From the NCBI GenBank assembly GCA_040772225.1, contig JAXGYO010000003.1, positions 248,001 through 312,000 on the forward strand: 64,000 nucleotides of DNA, in the 5' to 3' direction. Position 1 is the stretch's first letter, and the number at the start of each line of letters is the position of its first letter. This DNA comes from JAAYED01 sp040772225 (GTDB lineage Bacteria > Chloroflexota > Anaerolineae > UBA1429). The notes under the pieces are model-generated. The model saw nothing but the letters and a program-made list of their open reading frames with translations, did no database searches and was not told the origin of the DNA. Positions 36,767-46,028 of this stretch are shown in pieces. The position numbers and the translations under genes were made by a program.

Positions 36767-38031
36767 TACTGGATGTACCCCAGGTACTGGCTCTGGCGCT
36801 GCAGAATCGTCTCCAGCATCGCCTCGGCGGCAGAAACCTTGTCCACGTTGAGGTCCGCCAGCAGCGCCTGCATCACCGCCTTCTTTGAGCCGCTCAGCAC
36901 GGCCTCCGCCGTCAACTCGTGGATGGCCACCTGGTTCTGCAACAGTCCCAGGAACCCGGCAGGGATCTTGCCCAGTGGTGTGCCGTGGACGCCGCTGCCG
37001 TCGATGGTGCCGGGAACTTCAACCACGATGTCCTCGGGAAGCCCGTCGATCAGCCCGCGGTTGGGCAGGTTAAGGGCGGCCTCATGGGCCGGTTCGCCCG
37101 AGATCATCGCCTCGACGATGGGGATCACGCGCTCCCCCTCGTGGAATTGGTCCAGACTGAGCACCGCTGACGGGGCGCGTCCCTGCGCGTATTCCTTGTA
37201 GTGGGCGTAGAAATCGAGGATGCCCTTGTGATCGACGACATCGTGCGCCCACTGGAGATACTCGCCCAGGTGGCTGTCCGTGGTAATGGGCAAGAGATCG
37301 TACCGCCTGAACAACTCCATAAAGAGCCCGCGTTCGCCGCTGCCCTCGAAATAGCCGGGGATTGCCTCCCGGATATCCGGGTATGCATCCTCCCCCGTGT
37401 CCCTGTAGCGCGCCTCCAGCAACATGGAAAAGTGGTTGAGACCGCCCGCAACCAGTTCCAGATCCTCGATGGGGCGTCCGAGCATCTGGGGCAGATGCCT
37501 GCCCAGCGAGGCGATCTCGTGACACAAGCCCACCAGATGCAGATCCGGATGCTTGTGGTGCACCGTGGTGCAGATGCGGCTCATCGGGTTGGAAAAGTTC
37601 AGCACCCAGGCATCCGGGCAGAGCCGCATGACGTCATCGCAGATGGCCAGAATCGGCGGGATGATCCGGAGGGAATGAAACAGCCCACCGGGGCCGCCGT
37701 TCTCGCCATAGACCTGACGGAAACCATACTGCTGCGGGATCGTCCAGTCCTGCTCCCAGAGCTTGAACCGGTCCCCGACCTCAATCGAGATGATGATATA
37801 GTCCGCGTCCTTGAGCGCAGTCTCACGATCGGGTGTCGCCTCGATCGTGTAGGGCAGCTTGTGCTCCTTGACATGCGCCAAACCGACCTCGTGCACCCGG
37901 GCCAGGGCCGTCGGATTGATGTCGTGCAGCACCACCGTGCTGCCCTGCAGTACCTTGCTGCGAAAGACATCGGCCAGCGTGCCCAGCCCAAATTGCGCGC
38001 TCCCCGCCCCCACAAGTACCACTCGCGCCAT
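36766..38031 (-). CDS. Glycoside hydrolase family 4 (NAD- and Mn-dependent)
   Basis: A 421-residue GH4 enzyme. The NAD-binding GAGSAQFG is at the N-terminus. NFSNPMSRIC follows, and the metal ligands C170 (GLCHE) and H200 (GLNHF) are in place. GH4 enzymes cleave alpha- or beta-glycosides by an oxidation-elimination route and include alpha-glucosidases, alpha-galactosidases and alpha-galacturonidases. Specificity cannot be fixed by eye. It starts 31 bases after the ADP-ribosylglycohydrolase-like stop. Confidence 0.9.
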   Translation of the reverse strand: MARVVLVGAGSAQFGLGTLADVFRSKVLQGSTVVLHDINPTALARVHEVGLAHVKEHKLPYTIEATPDRETALKDADYIIISIEVGDRFKLWEQDWTIPQQYGFRQVYGENGGPGGLFHSLRIIPPILAICDDVMRLCPDAWVLNFSNPMSRICTTVHHKHPDLHLVGLCHEIASLGRHLPQMLGRPIEDLELVAGGLNHFSMLLEARYRDTGEDAYPDIREAIPGYFEGSGERGLFMELFRRYDLLPITTDSHLGEYLQWAHDVVDHKGILDFYAHYKEYAQGRAPSAVLSLDQFHEGERVIPIVEAMISGEPAHEAALNLPNRGLIDGLPEDIVVEVPGTIDGSGVHGTPLGKIPAGFLGLLQNQVAIHELTAEAVLSGSKKAVMQALLADLNVDKVSAAEAMLETILQRQSQYLGYIQ

Positions 38032-38062
38032 GTTACACCTCCCGCGTCAATGACATCCTTGT

Positions 38063-39184
38063 CTAGCCCCAGTATACCGCCGGTGCATCCTCCAGCACGG
38101 CCAGTGCCGCCCGCTGGCGGACCATCCGGTTGCGCACGGCCCGGTACAGCCCCTCTGTCGTCTCGTCGATATCCAGCAGGCTGTTAGTGTACGGGTCCGC
38201 CTTGGTCGCCGCGTTGACCTGGGCGATCCATTCGGGCTCGAGATCGCCCGCGCCAGAGAGCGCCCCGGCGAGCCCCGCCGCCACCGCGGCCAGGCAGTCC
38301 GTGTCGCGGCCAAAGTTGACCGCGGCGATCATAGCCGGGCGCAGTTGACCGCCCGTGGCCGCCACAATCGCCAACCCCTTGGCGACCACCTCGTTGGCCT
38401 GCGACTGCCCGTACACGATATAGTTGCCGCCCGAGTAATAGGCGTTCAACTCATCCCACATCCCCATGGGATCGCCCGGATGCCCGGCGGCAATCTCCAG
38501 CGCACGCTCGACTTCGCGCTCGACGCGATCATAGCCACCATAGGGCGTGCTCTTTTGCGAGCGGTAGGCCGCAAACTCACGCGCCGTGTCGAGCACCGAC
38601 TCGACGGTGGCGTTCGGGCTGAGCGCCTCCGCCAGCGCAGCATCGTACAGCGCCGCCCAGCGCAGAGCAAAGGTCGTCTCGTTGGCGTACACCAGGCCCA
38701 CATCATAGACATCTGCGGCCGCACCGGCCGGATCGCCGGCGTTAATGATCCCCAGCGTGTGGCTGGCCCGCGCCATAGAGACGACGTTGTTGAATGGCCA
38801 GAGACGCCCCAGCTCGCGCGGAGGCACGCCGGCCCGCGCCATCTCCAGCAGGCTCTTGTCAAAGGGCTCTTGCTTGAAGCGCATCCTGTCCGGATCGAGC
38901 ACGTCCACCCAGACCGCCAATAAGTCATCGGCGGTGATCCGGTCCTGCTTGCGAATGACAGCCAGGTTCATCAGTTTTTGGCGCTCGATGCCGTCCTCGG
39001 TGGTGCCGGGGAGCCGCTGCCAGTCTGTGTACGAGGTATAGTGTTTGTACGAGCGCAACTCCTGAAACGTCCCGTAGGTCTGCTGGATGCGCTCGCGTGA
39101 CCAGCCCTCGACCGCCGCTCCCATGGCCGAGCCCACCCACGACCCGGCGATGCAACCGCGAATCTTGTCCCTAAGCGTAAGCAT
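38063..39184 (-). CDS. ADP-ribosylglycohydrolase (DraG) family protein
   Basis: A 373-residue all-alpha DraG-fold protein. The N-terminal IRGCIAGSWVGSAMGAAVEG and C-terminal NFGRDTDCLAAVAAGLAGA blocks are typical, the latter carrying metal ligands. Where DraG enzymes usually have TDDT, this protein has TTEDG. Family members remove ADP-ribose from proteins, but many in sugar gene clusters are likely hydrolases of other N- or O-ribosides. ATG at 39184 is supported by AAGGAGA. It lies between a hydroxyacid dehydrogenase gene and the GH4 gene. Confidence 0.85.
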   Translation of the reverse strand: MLTLRDKIRGCIAGSWVGSAMGAAVEGWSRERIQQTYGTFQELRSYKHYTSYTDWQRLPGTTEDGIERQKLMNLAVIRKQDRITADDLLAVWVDVLDPDRMRFKQEPFDKSLLEMARAGVPPRELGRLWPFNNVVSMARASHTLGIINAGDPAGAAADVYDVGLVYANETTFALRWAALYDAALAEALSPNATVESVLDTAREFAAYRSQKSTPYGGYDRVEREVERALEIAAGHPGDPMGMWDELNAYYSGGNYIVYGQSQANEVVAKGLAIVAATGGQLRPAMIAAVNFGRDTDCLAAVAAGLAGALSGAGDLEPEWIAQVNAATKADPYTNSLLDIDETTEGLYRAVRNRMVRQRAALAVLEDAPAVYWG

Positions 39185-39262
39185 CTGTGTCTCCTTATTG
39201 CGCTCAATATGCCTGCGCGGAGTATACCCGATACCTTTCGCGGCGGCACGCTGATAGAGCAT

Positions 39263-40231
39263 CTAGCTGACGCGAATCCCAAGCGTCAGATCCAGCCGGT
39301 TCCGCAGCGGCTCGCCCCGGGCATAGCGACCGAGGTTCTCCTCAAAGATTGCCAGCGCCCGCTCGTCATACGCCGGGGTGCTGCCGGAATAGTGGCCCGT
39401 GATGAGGACATTGTCCAGATCCCAGAGCGGCGATTCGGCCGGCAGCGGCTCGGGATCCGTGACGTCCAGCCCGGCGCCCGCGATCTGCCCGCTGCGGAGC
39501 GCCTCGATCAGCGCTTCCTGATCGATGGTCCCGCCACGGCCGATGTTGTAGATGGAAGCAGTGGGTTTCATCAGGGCGAATTGCCGGGCTCCGATCAGAT
39601 GCCGCGTCTCTGGCGTCAGCGGCACAGTGAGTACCACCAGATCCGCCTCCGGCAGCACGGCGTCCAGGTCGTCAGGCCCCACCATCCGCTCAATACCCTG
39701 CACCTGGCGCTCCGGATCGCGCCGCAACCCGATCACATGCATCTCCAGGGACGCCGCCAGCCGCGCCGTGCGATGACCGATGGCGCCCACACCGATGAGC
39801 AGCAGCGTCTTGCCCGCCAGCTCAAAGACGGGGTGCGACCAGCCGCCGCGCCGCCATTCGTGCCGGTCCTGCGCGCGCACGGCATCGGGGATCCGCCGCG
39901 CCAGCGCCAGCATCATGGCCAGCAGGTGCTCGCTGATCGGAACGGCATGGACCCCGGACACATTGGTGACAACGAGATCGCGCTCACGGATCTCGGGATG
40001 TTCCATGATCCACTCGGCGCCCGCGCCCCATTGCTGGTACCAGCGCAGGTTCGGCATGGCCAGCACTTGCTCCAGGCCGATGTGTCCCGAGACCACCTCG
40101 ATCTCGGGCATAGCCGCGGCAATGGTCTCCGCATCGCGGGTCACCAGCAGGTCGTAGCCTGGCGCCAGCGCACGCAACCGCTCCGATGTCTCCGAGGCAA
40201 GATGATCCATCGCTAACAATACCGTGGGCAT
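39263..40231 (-). CDS. D-2-hydroxyacid dehydrogenase
   Basis: A 322-residue member of the phosphoglycerate dehydrogenase-like family. The nucleotide motif GVGAIGHRTA, the IYNIGRGGTID loop, LDVTDPEPLP with the Glu, and ITGHYSGST with the catalytic His are all visible. ATG at 40231 with GGAGGT directly ahead begins the conserved strand. It probably reduces or oxidises a 2-keto/2-hydroxy acid of the island. It is distinct from the homologue at 2287-3315. Confidence 0.88.
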   Translation of the reverse strand: MPTVLLAMDHLASETSERLRALAPGYDLLVTRDAETIAAAMPEIEVVSGHIGLEQVLAMPNLRWYQQWGAGAEWIMEHPEIRERDLVVTNVSGVHAVPISEHLLAMMLALARRIPDAVRAQDRHEWRRGGWSHPVFELAGKTLLLIGVGAIGHRTARLAASLEMHVIGLRRDPERQVQGIERMVGPDDLDAVLPEADLVVLTVPLTPETRHLIGARQFALMKPTASIYNIGRGGTIDQEALIEALRSGQIAGAGLDVTDPEPLPAESPLWDLDNVLITGHYSGSTPAYDERALAIFEENLGRYARGEPLRNRLDLTLGIRVS

Positions 40232-40326
40232 ACGCACCTCCGATCTCCCATGAGCCAGCCTCTTCTGCTGGCAGAGACGACCACCGGCAGGAGATGGTCC
40301 TGCCGGTGGATAGAACAAGTCGGGAA

Positions 40327-40752
40327 TCAGTTGAGATAAGCGGTCTGCTTGGCGTCAGGCGTATACTGGTGCAACTCGATGCGGTTGCCATCGGGATCTT
40401 CCAGCCAGGCCTGGTAGGCGCCGTCGCCGCCCAGTTTCGCCTCGCCCACCTCGACGCCGCGCTCGCGCAGCACCGACACCGTGCGCTCGATATCCTCGAC
40501 CTCCAGGCAGATGTGCCGATAGGACTGGCCCTCGGCTGGCTCACCGAGCGTGCCCACGAACAATTCGATAAAGTTGCGTCCGCCGGCGTGGATGTACTGG
40601 CCATGCCAGGTGCCATCGGGACGGCGGAACTCAAAGGCCTTGGTCATCCCCAGCTGGCCGCAGTAAAAGTCCACTGAGGCCTGCAGGTCAGAGACGGTAA
40701 AGCAGACGTGCGCAAGGCAGGAGATGATCTTGGGATCAGACTGGTCGCTCAT
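40327..40752 (-). CDS. VOC (glyoxalase/bleomycin resistance) family protein
   Basis: A 141-residue protein with two beta-alpha-beta-beta-beta modules. LAHVCFTVSDL and FIELFVG in the first half and RHICLEVEDIE and GNRIELHQY in the second put the expected His/Glu metal ligands in place. Enzymes of this superfamily include lactoylglutathione lyase and dioxygenases. The exact reaction is unknown. It is the first gene of the leftward island and is divergent from the dehydratase at 40930. Confidence 0.85.
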   Translation of the reverse strand: MSDQSDPKIISCLAHVCFTVSDLQASVDFYCGQLGMTKAFEFRRPDGTWHGQYIHAGGRNFIELFVGTLGEPAEGQSYRHICLEVEDIERTVSVLRERGVEVGEAKLGGDGAYQAWLEDPDGNRIELHQYTPDAKQTAYLN

Positions 40753-40929
40753 GGCGTTACGATCCTTTCAGCAGAGTCATAGGGGTAAACAACGGACAAT
40801 GCCGATTATACCATCCCTGTCGGCGCACCGCCACAGCGCCCGCGCCTGCGGTTGGCAGCCGGCCGCTGGGAGTGTATCCTTCGCACAATTCAAGACAGCC
40901 GTTGGCTGCCGCCAGCAAAGGAGTGCCCA

Positions 40930-42159
40930 GTGACTGCAGAACCCACACCGCTCGAACAATACCGTACCGACGACGGGCGCGGCCTCAAGATCCGCTGCGT
41001 CGAGCCCTTTAGCCTGCACGTCCCCACCCGGCCCTTTTCCACCGTGTGGACTTTTTGCCGGATCACCACCGAGGAAGGGCTGGTAGGCCTCGGCGAGGGC
41101 ATCGGCACGCCGGGCCCGGTGTGCGCAGCCATCCGCTATTTCGGTAACTCGCTCGTTGGGCAATCCGCATGGGATATCGAGCGCCTCTGGGTGGGCATGT
41201 ATCGTGCGGCCGAGTTCAGCCGCAGCGGCGTAAACCAGGCCGCCATCAGCGCTATCGACATCGCCCTTTGGGACCTGGTGGGGCAAAAGACTGGCCTGCC
41301 CGTGTATGCTCTGCTCGGCGGCAAGGTCAACGACCGGGTGCCGATCTATCACCACCCCTGGGATGAAGTGGGCGATGAAACGGCCTTTGCCAAAGGCCGC
41401 CTGCGGCAGGGCTACGCAGAGGCCACGCGCGAGTTGGTGTCGCAGGGGATTATCGCCGGCAAGCTGGATCCCTTCCCCCGCGAGCCGGGCTACAACCGGG
41501 AGATCTCTCCCTTTGCGCTGCGCTATGCCACCGACATCATCAGGCAGATTCGCGAGGGCGGTGGTCCGGATTACAAGATCTGCGTGGAGATGCATGCGCG
41601 CTTTAACGTCGGCTCGGCGCTGCGCATCGCGCAGGCGCTTGAGCCGTTCGATCCCTTCTGGATCGAAGAGCCCGTGGCACCCGAGAGCCTCGCCGAGACG
41701 CGCGAGGTTCAGCGTGCCACGCCGCTGGCCGTCGCCACCGGCGAGCGCCTGTACCAGCGCATCGATTTCCGCGATGCCTTTGAGCAGCGCTGCTGCCGCA
41801 TCATCCAGCCCGACATCGCCCACGTGGGCGGCATCACCGAGATGAAAAAGATCGGGGCGCTGGCGGATGCCTACTATGTCACTGTGGCCCCTCACGAGTG
41901 GAACGGCCCGGTCACGCTGCTGGCCGGCGCACACGTGGGCGCCACGCTGCCCAACCTGCTCATGTGCGAGTACCACATCCAGCTCAAGGGCGTGCTTGAG
42001 GACACCATGCCGGATGGCTACCACTACGATCCGCAATACATCGACCTGCCCGAGACACCGGGCATCGGTGTGGCCTTTTCCGAGGCCTACATCCGCGAGC
42101 ACCGCGTCGACCCGGACGCCTATGGCCGCCCGGGCTTTGCAGGGCACATCCGCTTCTAG
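40930..42159 (+). CDS. Enolase-superfamily acid-sugar dehydratase, GalD/RspA-like
   Basis: A 409-residue protein. K178-x-D180 (GKLDPFP), metal ligands E220 (VEMHARFN, with H222), E246 (IEEPV) and E272 (GERLY), and probable base H322 (APHEWNGPV) match the D-galactonate dehydratase/ManD-like group. It would convert an aldonate to a 2-keto-3-deoxyaldonate. The start is GTG at 40930 with AAAGGAG six bases ahead; the longer open frame has no family similarity. It heads the rightward run with the LarA-like and GH20 genes. Confidence 0.87.
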   Translation: MTAEPTPLEQYRTDDGRGLKIRCVEPFSLHVPTRPFSTVWTFCRITTEEGLVGLGEGIGTPGPVCAAIRYFGNSLVGQSAWDIERLWVGMYRAAEFSRSGVNQAAISAIDIALWDLVGQKTGLPVYALLGGKVNDRVPIYHHPWDEVGDETAFAKGRLRQGYAEATRELVSQGIIAGKLDPFPREPGYNREISPFALRYATDIIRQIREGGGPDYKICVEMHARFNVGSALRIAQALEPFDPFWIEEPVAPESLAETREVQRATPLAVATGERLYQRIDFRDAFEQRCCRIIQPDIAHVGGITEMKKIGALADAYYVTVAPHEWNGPVTLLAGAHVGATLPNLLMCEYHIQLKGVLEDTMPDGYHYDPQYIDLPETPGIGVAFSEAYIREHRVDPDAYGRPGFAGHIRF

Positions 42160-42246
42160 CACTGCGCCCGAGCGGCTCGGCCCCGCGGGCCGCCAGGCGG
42201 ACTCGCACAAATAACCAGAACAATCTATACCCTGTAGGAGAGCGCC

Positions 42247-43515
42247 ATGCGCGTTGATCTCAAGTACGGCAAGACGGGGCTGCAGGTCACCCTCCCCGAT
42301 GACGCCACCGTAATCTATCCCAAAGAGATGCCCGGGCTGCCTGACGAACAGGCCGCCCTGCGCGCCGCGCTGGCAATGCCAATCGGCATGCCGCCGCTGT
42401 CGCGCATCGTCCAACCCGGGGATCGCGTGGCGATCGTATTCAGCGACATCACCCGGCCCATGCCGTCGGATCGCGTGCTGCCGGTGCTGTTGGAGGCGCT
42501 GGACGGCCTCGTCCCCCGCGAGAAGATCCTGTTGATCAACGGTACGGGCACGCACATGGCCAACACACGCGAGGAACTGATCGGGATGCTGGGCCAGGAT
42601 ATCGTGGACAACTATCGCGTCGTCAACCACGATGCCTGGGACAACGATAACCTGGTGAATCTGGGGATGACGCCACAGGGCCATCGTATGCTGGTGAACA
42701 AGGCCTTTTACCAGTCCGATTTCAAGATTCTGACCGGCTTTATCGAGCCGCACATCTTTGCCGGGTTCAGCGGCGGCCCCAAGGCGGTGCTGCCGGCCGT
42801 GGCTGGCATCGAGAGCATTATGGATAACCATGGCTTTGCGATGCTCAACCATCCCCGCGCCACCTGGGGCAGCCGCGAGGGCAACCCGGTGTGGGAAGAG
42901 ATGCGGGCCTTTGCCACCATGGCCAAACCCGACATGATCCTGAATGTAACACTCAATCGCCTGGGGCAAATCACCGGCGTGTTCGCCGGTCAGATGGACC
43001 TGGCGCACGCCCAGGGCGTGGCCCAGGTGCGCGAGCACGCCATGGTGCCGGTAGACGGACGCTACGACGTGGTGCTCACCACCAACAGCGGCTATCCCCT
43101 GGATATCAACCTGTACCAGACCATCAAGGGGCTCTCGGCTGCCATGCAGGTGGTCAAGCCCGGGGGCAGTATCATCGTGGCCAGCGAATGCCGCGGCGGC
43201 ATTCCCGACTATGGTGAGTACCGCAACCTGGTAGTGGAGGGTGGCTCAGCCGAGGGGATCCTCAAGCTCGTAGGCGCCCCGGGTTTCCGGCGCCACGATC
43301 AATGGGAGGCCCAACTCCACGCTTTTGTCATGCAGGCGGCGGACGTGTTTGTGTACAGCGACGGCCTGAGCGACGACCAGGTGCGCGAGATGCTGTTCAC
43401 GCCCGTTCACGATATCGAGGCCACGGTCACGCGCGAACTGGCGCGCCACGGGGCGGGCGCGCGGCTGTTGGTGATTCCCGAGGGATCGCAAAGCATCCCG
43501 TATATCGCGTCTTGA
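42247..43515 (+). CDS. LarA-family nickel-pincer racemase/epimerase (DUF2088)
   Basis: A 422-residue LarA homologue. Known lactate racemase residues are present with a constant offset of five from the L. plantarum numbering: D67 and R70 (SDITRP), H103 (GTGTH), H169 (IEPH), K179 (SGGPK, the lysine that anchors the nickel-pincer nucleotide) and H195. LarA enzymes racemise or epimerise 2-hydroxy acids, and some act on sugar acids. The cofactor-making larB, larC and larE are not in the window. GTAGGAGAG precedes the ATG. Context with an acid-sugar dehydratase suggests an aldonate 2-epimerase; this is inference. Confidence 0.87.
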   Translation: MRVDLKYGKTGLQVTLPDDATVIYPKEMPGLPDEQAALRAALAMPIGMPPLSRIVQPGDRVAIVFSDITRPMPSDRVLPVLLEALDGLVPREKILLINGTGTHMANTREELIGMLGQDIVDNYRVVNHDAWDNDNLVNLGMTPQGHRMLVNKAFYQSDFKILTGFIEPHIFAGFSGGPKAVLPAVAGIESIMDNHGFAMLNHPRATWGSREGNPVWEEMRAFATMAKPDMILNVTLNRLGQITGVFAGQMDLAHAQGVAQVREHAMVPVDGRYDVVLTTNSGYPLDINLYQTIKGLSAAMQVVKPGGSIIVASECRGGIPDYGEYRNLVVEGGSAEGILKLVGAPGFRRHDQWEAQLHAFVMQAADVFVYSDGLSDDQVREMLFTPVHDIEATVTRELARHGAGARLLVIPEGSQSIPYIAS

Positions 43516-43528
43516 GCAAAGGAGCACC

Positions 43529-45568
43529 ATGAACCGATCACTTCCCGGGATCCTCCCGCCCCCGCAGCAGATGGCCGCTGCCGTGGGATGCTTTCGTCTC
43601 GATGCGCGCACGCGGATCCTGATCCTGCCCGAGAGCAGTCCCGAGGCCTTCGCCGCGGCAAGCAGTCTGCGAGCCGAGATCCGGGCCGTGACAGGGCTGC
43701 GGCTGCAGATCCTCCGCACGGCCCGGCCGCCGCGCCGCGAGAACATCATCCTACTCTGCGACGACCCGAGGGAAGCCGGCAGGTACCTGGGGCTGCCCTT
43801 TCCCTCTGAGGAGAGCGCAACGCACGGTGAGCAGGCGTACAGCGTCGCGATCAGCGCTGAGCGCGTATTGGCCGGCGGTGAGGGCATCGTCGCGCTGCAC
43901 CATGCCGTACAGACGCTTCGGCAGATCGTACGCCTGCAGGGCACGCTCTGGACCGCGTGCCAGATTGATGACTGGCCCGTGCTTGCCCACCGGGGCGTGA
44001 TGCTGGACATCTCCCGCGGCAAGGTGCCGACGCTGGACACGCTCAAGGCCATCGTGGACTGCTGCGCCCTGTTCAAGATGAACGTGCTGCAGCTGTATAC
44101 GGAGCACACCTTTGATTTCGCCAGCCATCCGCAGATCGCGCTGGGCAGCGACCCGCTCACCAGCGAAGACATTCTCGCCCTGGACGCCTATGCCCGCGAA
44201 CGGCACGTGGAATTGATGCCCAACCTGAACTGCTTTGGGCACTGCGCCCACCTGCTGAGTCTGCCCGAGTTCGGCCACCTGTCCGAGTCCGCGGTCCCCT
44301 GGACGCTGACGCCCGTCGATGAGGGCACCTACACCCTCCTGGGCGACATGCTGGACGACATGTTGCCCGCCTTTTCTTCACGCACACTGAATGCCGGCTG
44401 CGACGAGACCTGGGACCTGGGCAAGGGCCGCTCGGCAGCACTGGCTGCCGAGATCGGCGTTGGCCGCGTGTACCTGCAGCACCTGCAACGCCTGCACGCC
44501 ATGGCGGCGGAGCGCGGATATCGCATCCAGTTCTGGGGCGACATCCTGCTGCACCACCCTGAGCTGGTCCCCGAACTGCCGGAGGACGTCACCCTGCTGG
44601 ACTGGCACTATGAGGCCCAGGACGACTACCCCTCGCTGCGTATCTTTGCCGAGAGCGGACGGCCCTTCTGGGTCTGCCCCGGCACATCATCCTGGAACAC
44701 GCTCTTCCCGCGCCTCGAGAACGCCAACGGCAACATCCGCACGCTGGCGCGCCTCGGTGCCGAGCGCGGCGCTGAGGGCCTGCTGAACACCGACTGGGGC
44801 GACCACGGGCACTACCAGCCACTGGGGCAGTCCTGGTACGGCTACGCCTACGGCGCTGTACAGGCCTGGACGGGAGGCGCCACCGAGGACAAGGACTTTG
44901 ACCCAAGTTTCGGTCGCCTCTGGTTCGGTAGCCGCGGTGAAGAGATCGTCAAAGCGATGCGCGCGCTCGGACGGCTGAACACGCTGGAGGGCATGCCCCG
45001 GCCCAACAACAGCAACAGCATCACGATGCTGCTGGAGGAGCCGCTGGCAGGCGAGCTAGCGGGTGTCGTTCCGGGTGAGACACTCGATGAGATCACCAGA
45101 GTCACGGCTGAGGTGGAAGCGGTCTTGCGCGCGGCCTGGGGACACAGCCGCGATCGGATCGCGCTGGAGGAGATGATCAACTCGGCGCAGTGGATGGCCT
45201 ATGCAGCCAGAAAAGTGCGGGCCACGGCCAAGATCCGGGCAGCACTGGCTGGCGATGAGGACCGCCGTGAAGCAGCAACCGCCGGTGTTCAGAGCCTCAG
45301 GGAGTTGGAACGCGCCCTGGTCCCGTTGCAGGCCGAGTTTGTGCGGCTGTGGCGACGCTGCGCGCGGGAATCCGAGATCGGCCAGCATCTGGGCGCCCTG
45401 GCCGCCCTGCGCAAGCGTTTTGAGCTGGCGCAAGCGTGGCTGGGCACCATCGCGGACGGCGAGCGCGACAACCTCGACATTGAGGCCTATCTGGCATCGA
45501 CACCGCGCTATGAGATCCTGGGGCAGCATTTCTGGCGGCTGATGCGTGAGGTGAACGACAGCCTGTAA
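43529..45568 (+). CDS. Glycoside hydrolase family 20 (beta-N-acetylhexosaminidase-like)
   Basis: A 679-residue protein. Residues 1-140 are the GH20b non-catalytic domain. The barrel starts with RGVMLDISRGKVPTLDTL and has the catalytic pair D292-E293 in LNAGCDETWDLG. A C-terminal helical region of about 200 residues follows. GH20 enzymes remove terminal GlcNAc or GalNAc, using the substrate acetamido group. No signal peptide is seen, so it is probably cytoplasmic. It starts 13 bases after the LarA-like stop, after AAAGGAG. Confidence 0.85.
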   Translation: MNRSLPGILPPPQQMAAAVGCFRLDARTRILILPESSPEAFAAASSLRAEIRAVTGLRLQILRTARPPRRENIILLCDDPREAGRYLGLPFPSEESATHGEQAYSVAISAERVLAGGEGIVALHHAVQTLRQIVRLQGTLWTACQIDDWPVLAHRGVMLDISRGKVPTLDTLKAIVDCCALFKMNVLQLYTEHTFDFASHPQIALGSDPLTSEDILALDAYARERHVELMPNLNCFGHCAHLLSLPEFGHLSESAVPWTLTPVDEGTYTLLGDMLDDMLPAFSSRTLNAGCDETWDLGKGRSAALAAEIGVGRVYLQHLQRLHAMAAERGYRIQFWGDILLHHPELVPELPEDVTLLDWHYEAQDDYPSLRIFAESGRPFWVCPGTSSWNTLFPRLENANGNIRTLARLGAERGAEGLLNTDWGDHGHYQPLGQSWYGYAYGAVQAWTGGATEDKDFDPSFGRLWFGSRGEEIVKAMRALGRLNTLEGMPRPNNSNSITMLLEEPLAGELAGVVPGETLDEITRVTAEVEAVLRAAWGHSRDRIALEEMINSAQWMAYAARKVRATAKIRAALAGDEDRREAATAGVQSLRELERALVPLQAEFVRLWRRCARESEIGQHLGALAALRKRFELAQAWLGTIADGERDNLDIEAYLASTPRYEILGQHFWRLMREVNDSL

Positions 45569-45587
45569 ACACAAGGTGCAGCCAAAG

Positions 45588-45618
45588 GCAGCGGGGGGAG
45601 CGATGCTCCCCCCGCTGC
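45588..45618 (+). terminator. Strong hairpin terminator after the GH20 gene
   Basis: A perfect 14-bp stem, GCAGCGGGGGGAGC / GCTCCCCCCGCTGC, with a three-base GAT gap lies 19 bases after the GH20 stop. The following TTCACT is only weakly T-rich. It would close the rightward dehydratase-LarA-GH20 unit. Confidence 0.7.
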
Positions 45619-45716
45619 TTCACTCCCGGGGAGGGGGGTGCGTGGGTGAAACGATCGCCGGCGCGAGCGCATGCCTGACCTGATGTGATCCGCGGCCATG
45701 CCGCGCACGCGTCGGG

Positions 45717-45992
45717 CTAGGGCTTGTCCACGATCCGCTCGATCACGATCGAGCAATCGGTCGCCAGTGCCGCAAAAGCACCCACTGCCGCCAAAACCGG
45801 CGCGAAAACCACGCCCACCGCGCCCAGCGTCAACGGGAACTCCAGCACGTTCTCGCCATCATGCTTGATCACGATGCGGCGGACATTACCCTCATGCAAT
45901 AGCTCTTTGACCTTGTCCACAAGCTGCGATCCATCGACCTTGATCTCTTCGCGACGCACGCCCTCTTCTTCCGTCTCAAACGGCTCTGTCAT
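45717..45992 (-). CDS. DUF4342 protein
   Basis: A 91-residue protein. A charged N-terminal region with a helix (VDGSQLVDKVKELLHEG) leads to a beta strand pair (RRIVIKHDGENVLEFPLT) and a hydrophobic C-terminal segment. This is the DUF4342 layout: a short cytoplasmic part that may resemble a UBA-like helix plus a small membrane hairpin. Function is unknown. Shares the opening MTEPF with the next upstream gene, so the two are probably paralogues in one transcript. Confidence 0.8.
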   Translation of the reverse strand: MTEPFETEEEGVRREEIKVDGSQLVDKVKELLHEGNVRRIVIKHDGENVLEFPLTLGAVGVVFAPVLAAVGAFAALATDCSIVIERIVDKP

Positions 45993-46028
45993 GGTCCCTC
46001 CTGCCAGCGGTTAGGTCCGCGATGTCAC

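Noticed and set aside
40777..43038. 753-codon open frame on the minus strand
   Set aside because: Antisense to the dehydratase and LarA-like genes, whose catalytic residues are intact. No motifs and skewed composition.
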